From contig CP119315.1 in the NCBI GenBank assembly GCA_029202845.1, positions 565,501-629,500 of the forward strand: a stretch of DNA of 64,000 bases, written 5' to 3'. This DNA comes from Candidatus Sphingomonas colombiensis (lineage in GTDB: Bacteria > Pseudomonadota > Alphaproteobacteria > Sphingomonadales > Sphingomonadaceae). Each line of letters starts with the position of its first letter. The stretch's first letter is position 1. The notes below the pieces were generated by a model. The model was not told the origin of the DNA. It saw nothing but the letters and a program-made list of their open reading frames with translations, and searched no databases. Shown one piece after another: positions 55,637 through 64,000 of this stretch. The position numbers and the translations under genes are program-made.

Positions 55637-57163
55637 TTACAACGGAATATTGTCATGCTTCTTCCACGGATTCTCCAGGCTCTTGCCCCGGAGTTTCCGC
55701 AGGCCCAGCGCGATGCGGCGGCGGGTGGAGTGCGGTTGGATCACCTCGTCGATGAAGCCCTTGGCCGCCGCGACGAACGGGTTGGCGAAGCGTGCTTCAT
55801 ATTCGCGCGTCTTTTCCGCGATGCCTTCCTCGTTGAGGCCACGGAAGATGATCTCCACCGCGCCCTTCGCGCCCATCACCGCGATCTCGGCGGTCGGCCA
55901 GGCGTAGTTGAGATCACCGCGCAGATGCTTTGACGCCATCACGTCATAGGCGCCGCCATAGGCCTTGCGCGTGATGACGGTGATCTTCGGCACGGTCGCC
56001 TCGGCATAAGCGAACAGCAGTTTCGCGCCATGCTTGATGATGCCGTTATGCTCTTGCGACGTGCCCGGCAGGAAGCCCGGCACGTCGACCAGGGTCACGA
56101 TCGGGATATCGAACGCATCGCAAAAGCGGACGAAGCGCGCCGCCTTCTTCGATGAATTGATGTCGAGCACGCCCGCCAGCACCATCGGCTGGTTGGCGAC
56201 GAAGCCCACCGACTTGCCCTCGATCCGGCCGAAGCCGCAGATGATGTTGCCGGCGTGGCCGGGCTGGATTTCGAAGAACTCGCCCTCGTCCACCACCTTA
56301 CGGATCAGCTCGTGCATGTCGTACGGCTGGTTGGCGGATGGCGGGATCAGCGTGTCGAGGCTCGGCTCCAGCCGGTCCCACGGATCGTCGGTCGGGCGTT
56401 CCGGCACGGGCGAGCGGTTCGATTCCGGCAGGTAATCGACGAAATCACGCACCGCGAGCAGCGCCTCGATATCGTCCTCGAACGCATTATCCGCCACGCT
56501 GGTCTTGGTGGTGTGGGTGATCGCGCCGCCGAGCACCTCCTGCGTCACCACCTCGTTGGTCACCGTCTTCACCACATCGGGGCCGGTGACGAACATGTAG
56601 CTCGAATCCTTCACCATGAAGATGAAGTCGGTCATCGCGGGGGAGTAAACTGCACCTCCGGCGCAGGGGCCCATGATGACGCTGATCTGCGGCACCACGC
56701 CCGATGCGAGCACGTTGCGCTGGAACACCTCCGCATAGCCGCCGAGCGAGGCGACGCCCTCCTGAATGCGCGCGCCGCCCGAATCGTTCAGGCCAATGAC
56801 GGGCGCGCCGACCTTCATCGCCATGTCCATGACCTTGCAGATCTTCTGCGCATGACGCTCGGACAGCGATCCGCCGAACACGGTGAAATCCTGGCTGAAC
56901 AGGAACACCAGCCGCCCATTGATCGTGCCCGATCCGGTAACCACGCCGTCGCCGGGGAAGATCTGATCCTGCATCCCGAAATCGACGCAATTATGCTCGA
57001 CGAACATGTCGAGCTCCTCGAACGAGCCCTCATCGAGCAGCACGTCCACGCGTTCGCGCGCGGTGAGCTTGCCCTTGGCATGCTGCGCGTCGATGCGCTT
57101 CTGCCCGCCGCCAAGCCGCGCTGCGGCGCGCTTGCGTTCCAGTTCCTCGATCGTCGACGACAT
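55637..57163 (-). CDS. pccB: Propionyl-CoA carboxylase beta subunit
   Basis: Carboxyltransferase that carboxylates propionyl-CoA from carboxybiotin. 508 residues with MGPCAGGAVYSPAMTDFIFM, GGAITHTTKTSVADNAFEDD, VDVPGFLPGTSQEHNGIIKHG and KAYGGAYDVMASKHL. The ATG at 57163 has GGAGAAACGC upstream. It is first gene of the propionate run, and its promoter shares the PccR region at 57211-57260. Confidence 0.95.
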   Translation of the reverse strand: MSSTIEELERKRAAARLGGGQKRIDAQHAKGKLTARERVDVLLDEGSFEELDMFVEHNCVDFGMQDQIFPGDGVVTGSGTINGRLVFLFSQDFTVFGGSLSERHAQKICKVMDMAMKVGAPVIGLNDSGGARIQEGVASLGGYAEVFQRNVLASGVVPQISVIMGPCAGGAVYSPAMTDFIFMVKDSSYMFVTGPDVVKTVTNEVVTQEVLGGAITHTTKTSVADNAFEDDIEALLAVRDFVDYLPESNRSPVPERPTDDPWDRLEPSLDTLIPPSANQPYDMHELIRKVVDEGEFFEIQPGHAGNIICGFGRIEGKSVGFVANQPMVLAGVLDINSSKKAARFVRFCDAFDIPIVTLVDVPGFLPGTSQEHNGIIKHGAKLLFAYAEATVPKITVITRKAYGGAYDVMASKHLRGDLNYAWPTAEIAVMGAKGAVEIIFRGLNEEGIAEKTREYEARFANPFVAAAKGFIDEVIQPHSTRRRIALGLRKLRGKSLENPWKKHDNIPL

Positions 57164-57223
57164 GCGTTTCTCCGGGTGCAACGCGCCCTCCTGACGTGCG
57201 CGAGGGCGAAGCGCAAATGTGAA

Positions 57224-57254
57224 CTTGCGAATTTGCGAAAGCGCGGTTTGCGAA
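57224..57254. promoter_or_regulatory. Repeated TTTGCGAA boxes in the pccB-pccR divergent spacer
   Basis: TTTGCGAA occurs at 57232-57239 and 57247-57254, preceded directly by CTTGCGAA at 57224-57231. The Rhodobacter PccR and corynebacterial RamB regulators bind TTTGCAAA-type boxes, so these are likely operators for the adjacent regulator, controlling both itself and pccB. Confidence 0.6.
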
Positions 57255-57270
57255 CTAGGATCGGCGCACG

Positions 57271-58629
57271 ATGCCAAGGCTCTACGCTGGCCAGCAATTG
57301 CGCGCCTTACGCCTTTCCGCGGGGCTGAACCAGCGCGCCATGGCGGCGCGGCTGGGGCTTTCCGTCAGCTATCTCTCGCAGCTCGAAACCGGGGAGCGGC
57401 CGCTTACCGCGGCCGTCACCACCGCGCTCGCCCGCCATTACCCTCACGCGCTGGCGGCGATCGAGGGCGAAGCGCCGGCGCGACGACTCGCCGCGCTGGG
57501 CGAGGCGCTGGCCGATCCGGCGCTCGCCCCGCTCGATGCCGAGGATGCGGCACGGCTGGCGGAGGAGCGCCCGGACGTGGCCGATCGCCTCATCGCGCTT
57601 CACGCCGCCAAGCGCGCGGCGGAGGAACGGCTGGCGATCGCGGAGGAATCGATGACCGCCGGCACCGGCGCGCGACTGCCGTGGGAAGCGGTGCGCGACT
57701 GGTTCCACGAGGCGGGGAATTACGTCGATCCGCTCGATCGCGCGGCGGAAGCGTTGGCGGCGGCATCCCCCGGCGATCTGGGGGATGTGTTGCGCGATCA
57801 TGGTATCGCGCTGGCAGCGGATAAAAACGAGGATGCCCCGCTCGCGCGCTTCGACGGTGCGACCCTCACGCTCAACGCCGCATTGCCGCCCGAAAGCCGG
57901 CGCTTCCTGATCGCGCACCGCCTTGCCGCAACCGCCTTCGCCGACGAGATCGAGACGATCGTTGCGGGCGCCGACGTGCCCGGCGCGGAGGCACGGCGGC
58001 TGCTCGCAGTCGGCCTCGCCAATTACGCGGCGGGCGCGCTGGTGATGCCCTATGCCGCGTTTCGCGCCGAGGCGCGGCGACTGCGCCACGATATCGACCG
58101 CCTGTCGCGCCGCTTCGGGGTGAGCTTCGAGCAGGCGTGCCACCGGCTGTCGACGCTCCAGCGCGCCGGGGCGGAGGGCGTGCCCTTTTACTTCTGCCGC
58201 GTCGATATGGCGGGCAACATCACCAAGCGCCATTCCGCCACCCGGCTGCAATTCGCGCGCTTCGGCGGCGCGTGCCCGTTGTGGCACGTGCATGAGGCGG
58301 TCGCGATTCCCGATCGCATCCTCGTCCAGCATGCCGAAACGCCGGACGGCGTGCGCTATATCTCGATGGCGAAGGGGCTGGTGAAGCCATCCGGCAGCTT
58401 CGCGCGCAGCCCGCGCCGCTACGCGGTGGTGCTGGGGTGCGAGGCGACCCATGCCGCCGATTTCGTCTATGCCGACGCGGTGGACCGCACCCGCGCCCCC
58501 ACCCCGATCGGCATTTCCTGCCGGCTATGCCCGCGCGACGATTGCGATCAGCGCGCTTTCCCGCCGACCGACCGCGCGATCACGGTGGAGCCGGCGATCC
58601 GCCGCGTCGTTCCGTATCGCGTGGTGTGA
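57271..58629 (+). CDS. pccR: PccR/RamB-type short-chain fatty acid regulator
   Basis: 452 residues. An XRE helix-turn-helix (QLRALRLSAGLNQRAMAARL, SVSYLSQLETGERPL) is followed by a DUF955-like region and the C-terminal DUF2083-type domain (PFYFCRVDMAGNITKRHSAT, CPLWHVHEA, and CRLCPRDDCDQRAFP with clustered cysteines). In the metallopeptidase-like region the usual HExxH is HRLAA, so a zinc peptidase function is lost or never present. Relatives regulate propionate or acetate carbon flow. Divergence from pccB supports the call; the symbol is by analogy. Confidence 0.87.
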   Translation: MPRLYAGQQLRALRLSAGLNQRAMAARLGLSVSYLSQLETGERPLTAAVTTALARHYPHALAAIEGEAPARRLAALGEALADPALAPLDAEDAARLAEERPDVADRLIALHAAKRAAEERLAIAEESMTAGTGARLPWEAVRDWFHEAGNYVDPLDRAAEALAAASPGDLGDVLRDHGIALAADKNEDAPLARFDGATLTLNAALPPESRRFLIAHRLAATAFADEIETIVAGADVPGAEARRLLAVGLANYAAGALVMPYAAFRAEARRLRHDIDRLSRRFGVSFEQACHRLSTLQRAGAEGVPFYFCRVDMAGNITKRHSATRLQFARFGGACPLWHVHEAVAIPDRILVQHAETPDGVRYISMAKGLVKPSGSFARSPRRYAVVLGCEATHAADFVYADAVDRTRAPTPIGISCRLCPRDDCDQRAFPPTDRAITVEPAIRRVVPYRVV

Positions 58630-58653
58630 AACAACCGAAAGTGGAACGATCGA

Positions 58654-59139
58654 ATGCCGGACTATCAATGGCGCGGGATGACGACGGACGACCTTTCGAC
58701 GGTCACCGCGATCGCTGATCGCGTCCACGCATCCTATACCGAAGAACGCGCGATCTACGCCGAACGGCTGGCCTTATATCCCTCTGGTTGCCTGGTACTT
58801 GCCGGGGCAGACGGCATCGCGGGCTATATCATCACCCATCCGTGGTATCGCGACCGCCCGCCGGCACTGGGCGCGAAGCTCGGCGCGATCCCGGCCGATG
58901 CGGATACCTTTTACCTCCACGATATCGCGCTTTTGCCGTCCGCACGCGGCAGCGGCGCCGGGCGGACCGCGATCGTGCTGGCAACGGATCAGGCGCGCGC
59001 CGCCGGGCTCAGCGAGATCACGCTGATCGCGGTCAACGGTGCGGACACATTCTGGGCGGCGCAGGGCTTCGCTTATGTCGGCCCCGGTGCCTATGGCGCG
59101 AACACCTGGCTGATGCGCCGCTCGCTCGCCCCCGCCTGA
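58654..59139 (+). CDS. GNAT-family N-acetyltransferase
   Basis: 161 residues with the acetyl-CoA motif A region DIALLPSARGSGAGRTAIV and a C-terminal motif B (ADTFWAAQGFAYVGPG). The substrate is unknown. It starts 24 bases after the regulator gene on the same strand and may be cotranscribed. It ends six bases from the convergent SDR gene. Confidence 0.88.
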   Translation: MPDYQWRGMTTDDLSTVTAIADRVHASYTEERAIYAERLALYPSGCLVLAGADGIAGYIITHPWYRDRPPALGAKLGAIPADADTFYLHDIALLPSARGSGAGRTAIVLATDQARAAGLSEITLIAVNGADTFWAAQGFAYVGPGAYGANTWLMRRSLAPA

Positions 59140-59145
59140 GCCGCG

Positions 59146-60162
59146 TCACACCTTCACGATCCCGCGCTCGATCAGGCTGGTGGCGGTATCCATGATCGAT
59201 TGCTCCTCGTCGCGCGTGCGCCAGCCGAGCACTTTCGCGGTATGTTCGGGATCGACCGCGCGGACACGGCCAAGCTCGCCGACCACCTGCTTGATGCTGC
59301 CGTCGAACAGCCCGAGCAAATGCACGACGAAATCCGGGATGCGGCGCTTGGGCACCTTGCGCGCCTTCTCGCCCAACTTCGCGCGCAGCACCGCTCCCAC
59401 CTCCTCCATCATCATGAAGCGGCCGCCGCCGAGGAAGCGTTCGCCATCCAGCCCCGGTGTCTCCAGCGCGAGGACATGGAGATCGGCGAGATCACGCACA
59501 TCGACCACCGCGAAGCCGATGCGCGGATAGCCGGGGATCGAGCCGTTGAGCAGCCGCTCGATGATCTGGATCGAGGTGGAGAAATCCCCGCTCATCACCG
59601 GCCCAAGCACCGCGCTGGGATTGACCGAGCAGAATTCCATCCCCGCGCCATTCTGCGCCATCCAGTCACGCGCGGCGCGCTCGGCGATCGTCTTCGACTT
59701 TATATAGGGCGCGACGCCCGGCGCGTTCACGTCGGTCCATTCCTCCTCGGTGAAGCCGACGCCGTTGGCGGGCGGATGGCCATAAGCGATCGCCGCCATC
59801 GAAGAGGTGAGCACGAAGCGCTTCACCCCCGCCTCCTTTGCGAAGCGCAACGCGCGCAACGCGCCATCGCGGGCGGGCGGGATCAGCATCTCGTCCGTCA
59901 CCTTGCCCAGCGGAAACGGCGAGGCGACGTGCGCGACATGGCTGCATCCGGCCACCGCTTCCGCCCAGCCCGCATCATGCTCCAGATCGGCGGCGAAGAA
60001 GCGCAATCTGTCCGCCGGCACGCCCAGCGCGGCGCGGACTTCCGGCTCTTTTGCGAGGTTGCGGATCGTTGCATTGACGGTCCAGCCGCGCTCGATGAGC
60101 CGCTGGATCAGGAAGCCGGCGATATAGCCGCTGCCTCCAGTCACGAGCACAGTGCCAGCCAT
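59146..60162 (-). CDS. NAD(P)-dependent extended SDR, dihydroflavonol-reductase/aldehyde-reductase type
   Basis: 338 residues. The Rossmann motif is VLVTGGSGYIAGFLIQRL, and the catalytic motif is YIKSK with an upstream Ser in FVLTSSMAAIAYG. The family reduces aldehydes, dihydroflavonols or cinnamoyl-CoA. The bacterial substrate is not predictable. The ATG at 60162 has GGAGAGG eight bases upstream. It is divergent from acs with a 108-base spacer. Confidence 0.9.
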   Translation of the reverse strand: MAGTVLVTGGSGYIAGFLIQRLIERGWTVNATIRNLAKEPEVRAALGVPADRLRFFAADLEHDAGWAEAVAGCSHVAHVASPFPLGKVTDEMLIPPARDGALRALRFAKEAGVKRFVLTSSMAAIAYGHPPANGVGFTEEEWTDVNAPGVAPYIKSKTIAERAARDWMAQNGAGMEFCSVNPSAVLGPVMSGDFSTSIQIIERLLNGSIPGYPRIGFAVVDVRDLADLHVLALETPGLDGERFLGGGRFMMMEEVGAVLRAKLGEKARKVPKRRIPDFVVHLLGLFDGSIKQVVGELGRVRAVDPEHTAKVLGWRTRDEEQSIMDTATSLIERGIVKV

Positions 60163-60270
60163 CCGCCATCCTCTCCTGTTTCTTGCAATGGGTTTTATAG
60201 CGAAACCGATGCACTGCCAAGTTGTCCCCCGGCGGCGGCGCGGTTACGGGGGCGGCTCAAGGAGAGTTTC

Positions 60271-62197
<1,927 letters not shown>

Positions 62198-62208
<11 letters not shown>

Positions 62209-62282
62209 TCCTTTGAATCCCCCGATTCACCTTTCGGCAACATCTTTCGTCCAGCCTCACACTTGACGAATCGATTCGAATC
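62198..62282. promoter_or_regulatory. Cluster of six GANTC sites, three in tandem
   Basis: GANTC sites occur at 62198, 62215, 62224, 62268, 62273 and 62278. The last three run without a gap as GAATCGATTCGAATC, giving overlapping palindromes. A TTGACG (62263-62268) lies across the tandem block and could be a -35 element. A hairpin with an AT-rich loop (62300-62305 with 62316-62321) follows. The arrangement suggests a CcrM/GcrA-controlled promoter for the gene at 62346. Confidence 0.5.
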
Positions 62283-62345
62283 AGTCCGAAATGGGGACAG
62301 CGGCACATAAATAAATGCCGCAAGCGTCCCGGGTCGGGGGGTCAA

Positions 62346-62579
62346 ATGGCTAAGCATGGTTCCGGCACTCCGCTTCCGCCGGAAGAAATCGAACGTATCC
62401 TATGGTCGGCGCGGCGCGCCGGCACGATCCTGATTCTGCCGCGCGAACAGCCCCAGCCAACGATCGATGCGCTCACCGATCAGGGCCTGATCCGCCGCCA
62501 GCTCGGCCATATCGTGCTCACCCTGCAGGGTCAGGAACGCCGCCGCAAATGCGCGCATTACATGGCCGCGCTCGCCTGA
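62346..62579 (+). CDS. 77-residue protein of unknown function
   Basis: MAKHGSGTPLPPEEIERILW opens a short protein with a helical first half, then a segment (TIDALTDQGLIRRQLGHIVL) that could be part of a winged-helix-like fold, and a basic end. There is no signal peptide or membrane segment. ATG 62346 is preceded by GGGGGG. The nearby GANTC cluster suggests cell-cycle or replication-linked expression. Function unknown. Confidence 0.65.
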   Translation: MAKHGSGTPLPPEEIERILWSARRAGTILILPREQPQPTIDALTDQGLIRRQLGHIVLTLQGQERRRKCAHYMAALA

Positions 62580-62669
62580 GGGCGATAACCACCGCGCGCT
62601 TGATTCAAACGATATAAAGTTCGTCGACCGCGACGCTACCCGCGCGCCACTGATTGCCATTCCCACAAA

Positions 62670-62718
62670 CGCAGAAGAGCCGCCTATCCCAAGGGCGGCG
62701 GCTCCATGATCTTCTGCG
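62670..62718. terminator. Two-level hairpin downstream of the PEP-CTERM gene
   Basis: Outer stem CGCAGAAGA (62670-62678) with TCTTCTGCG (62710-62718) and inner stem GAGCCGCC (62677-62684) with GGCGGCTC (62697-62704) share one structure. On the minus strand CGTTTG follows, a weak U-tract. It lies six bases past the stop of the gene at 62725. Confidence 0.55.
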
Positions 62719-62724
62719 GTTCGC

Positions 62725-63264
62725 TCAGGCGAACGAAACGTTGGTCCTGACCTTTTGGCGTCGACGCATCGCAAAGCCGATGCCACCGAACCCCGCCAGC
62801 ATCATCGCCCAGCTACCCGGTTCCGGAATGCCTGCCAGCGCGTTCGCATTGATCGACAGGTGATAAGCCAGGCCGGGCACTTCGAAATCGGTGAAGTCAT
62901 ATTCTCCGGGAAGAAATGTGGGGCTGTAGATGGTGCCTTTGAACACCGAATCCCCCGCCGGAGAAAAGCGGAAGAAGTTGAGACCCAACCCGATGATATC
63001 CATCCCGCCACCGCCTTCCGCGGTGTAGAAGTGGAAGAGAATTGGCGACATCGTACCATCGACGGTGGCCGAACTGGTAAGGGCGAAGATCGTTGGATCG
63101 TCCAGACCGGCATTGTGTCCTGCCGGATCGATATCGGTCGGGCTAAGTGGCAGGATGAAGTTTGCTGTGTGGGAACCGGTAAGGACGAAAGTCGCCGTTT
63201 GAGCAGCGCATGGTGATGCAGCCGCCACGGCGACTGCGGAAGCGAGCAAAACAGATATCCGCAT
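62725..63264 (-). CDS. Exported PEPxxWA-CTERM domain protein
   Basis: 179-residue precursor. A signal peptide (MRISVLLASAVAVAAASPCA) leads into a beta-rich extracytoplasmic domain with GGGGMDIIGLGLNF. The C-terminal sorting tail is IPEPGSWAMMLAGFGGIGFA followed by MRRRQKV: the PEPxxWA motif, a membrane helix and an Arg cluster, as recognised by exosortase/archaeosortase-like enzymes in sphingomonads. It is probably surface-anchored or secreted with exopolysaccharide. No exosortase gene is in this window. GGGGG precedes the ATG. Confidence 0.88.
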   Translation of the reverse strand: MRISVLLASAVAVAAASPCAAQTATFVLTGSHTANFILPLSPTDIDPAGHNAGLDDPTIFALTSSATVDGTMSPILFHFYTAEGGGGMDIIGLGLNFFRFSPAGDSVFKGTIYSPTFLPGEYDFTDFEVPGLAYHLSINANALAGIPEPGSWAMMLAGFGGIGFAMRRRQKVRTNVSFA

Positions 63265-63587
63265 GTAAAACCCCCGTTTTATGCAGAGTTGCCTGGCGTA
63301 TGTCAGAACATAGCGAAGCTCCCCTGCACATGGTTAATCGAAACGTGGCAATTGCGTAAGTGGATCGCATGTCGCGTTCCCATTTTGAGACATGGATCTG
63401 TCGCGCCCCTATGCGCACATCGGACTTTTGATCATCAACGCCGCGCCTGCCACAAACGAAGCATCGACACTCCGGAGCGACGACTTGGCGTTGGTTTCCT
63501 GCTTGCTGACGGAATGCCATCCGCCAGGACTGGAACACGTTCAATCACCACTCCGGCCGTGCAAGATTCAAGCGAGAGCGTTCGCGA
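63265..63587. other. Gene-free spacer
   Basis: Several short open frames exist on both strands, but none has a ribosome site together with the GC-rich third positions of the neighbouring genes, and none resembles a known family. The left end should hold the promoter of the PEP-CTERM gene; no clear element is seen. Confidence 0.55.
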
Positions 63588-64000
63588 TCACGCCGCCAAT
63601 CGCCGCAGGATCGCCGGCGCGACGATCACGATCCGGCCATAGCCACGGGTGATCGCGCCGCCGTGCTCCAGCGCCGCGAGATGCATGTTGGTCACCTTGC
63701 GCGAAAGGCCGCACATTTCCGCGAGATCGGCCTGACTTACCGCCGCCACGCCGCCACCGCCCAGCGCCAGCAGCCGCGCCGCGATGCGGCCACGCGGGTT
63801 CAGCCCGATCAGTTGCGCGGCGAGGTGCACCATCGCGTCGAGCTGGCCGTAAACGAGTTCGCTCACCGCGCGCCACAATGCGGGTTGATCCGCCGCGACC
63901 CGTTCCAGCGCACTGTCCGCGATCAGCAATACGATCGTCGCGCGGGCCGCCGCGCGCGCGGTGGCGATGCGCGGGCCGCCGCCGCCGCGCCGCGACTGGC
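63588..64000 (-). CDS. Crp/Fnr-family transcriptional regulator, 5' end cut by window edge
   Basis: The visible 137 codons cover the end of the cyclic-nucleotide-like sensor domain, the long dimer helix (ALWRAVSELVYGQLDAMVHL) and a winged helix-turn-helix near VAAVSQADLAEMCGLSRKVT. The frame is open to base 64000 on the minus strand without a stop, and the first visible residues (ATIVLLIADSALERVAAD) lie within the domain, so the true start is beyond the window. Ligand and targets unknown. Confidence 0.83.
   Translation of the reverse strand, partial: QSRRGGGGPRIATARAAARATIVLLIADSALERVAADQPALWRAVSELVYGQLDAMVHLAAQLIGLNPRGRIAARLLALGGGGVAAVSQADLAEMCGLSRKVTNMHLAALEHGGAITRGYGRIVIVAPAILRRLAA

Noticed and set aside
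63289..63642. 117-codon plus-strand frame between the PEP-CTERM and Crp/Fnr genes
   Set aside because: It has no ribosome site, mixed codon use and no similarity, and its end runs into the regulator gene on the opposite strand.

Overview
The window is chromosomal DNA from a high-GC alphaproteobacterium, most likely a sphingomonad (Sphingomonas or a close relative). This rests on the protein families I recognise, the very high third-position GC, the PEPxxWA-type C-terminal sorting signal, the Rrf2-led suf operon and the dense GANTC (CcrM-type) sites in some spacers. No database search was run. There are no rRNA or tRNA genes, insertion sequences, prophage genes or CRISPR arrays. This is mostly core-genome housekeeping with a few accessory clusters.

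Layout. 1-1438: 3'-truncated phosphoglucomutase gene (minus strand). 1487-7571: a tightly overlapped SUF iron-sulfur assembly operon, read sufR-sufB-small exported protein-sufC-sufD-sufS-sufT-sufA, with a 27-bp palindrome just upstream of the regulator. 7819-15651: AraC-type regulator, a low-GC structured spacer, gamma-glutamyltranspeptidase, long-chain acyl-CoA ligase and a two-module M16 peptidase. 15845-19595: Asp/Asn beta-hydroxylase, NfuA-type Fe-S carrier, L,D-transpeptidase and acyltransferase-3. 19854-24177: ptsP, rodZ-like and cpoB-like genes. 24286-30430: nitronate monooxygenase, a second L,D-transpeptidase, then a three-gene unit of chorismate mutase, an aminotransferase-flavoprotein fusion and a GT2 glycosyltransferase. 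30597-36514: rpsD, an S9 peptidase, a class III sirtuin, and lepB-rnc-era. 36626-42590: pgi, glutathione reductase, dihydrolipoyl dehydrogenase, a small lipoprotein and a lipoprotein glycerophosphodiesterase.

42643-47815 is a molybdo-flavo-FeS aldehyde oxidoreductase operon (paoABC-like) followed by its maturation genes (XdhC and MocA families). 47846-57163 is a one-directional propionyl-CoA operon: pccB, methylmalonyl-CoA epimerase, enoyl-CoA hydratase, methylmalonyl-CoA mutase, metY, bioB and pccA. Its likely regulator (PccR/RamB-type) is divergent at 57271, and the shared promoter region carries repeated TTTGCGAA boxes. The carboxylase, epimerase and mutase convert propionyl-CoA to succinyl-CoA. 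BioB supplies biotin for PccA, and MetY links to methionine, a propionyl-CoA source. Downstream lie a GNAT acetyltransferase, a reductase-type SDR, acetyl-CoA synthetase, a 77-residue unknown protein behind a cluster of GANTC sites, a PEPxxWA-CTERM protein and a 5'-truncated Crp/Fnr regulator at the right edge.

The least expected elements are the aminotransferase-flavoprotein fusion in its three-gene unit, two GANTC-dense spacers (one with a structured transcript-like segment ending in a strong terminator), an exported cysteine-rich protein inside the suf operon, a probable CTG start for rnc, and a 28-bp near-perfect inverted repeat between pgi and gor.
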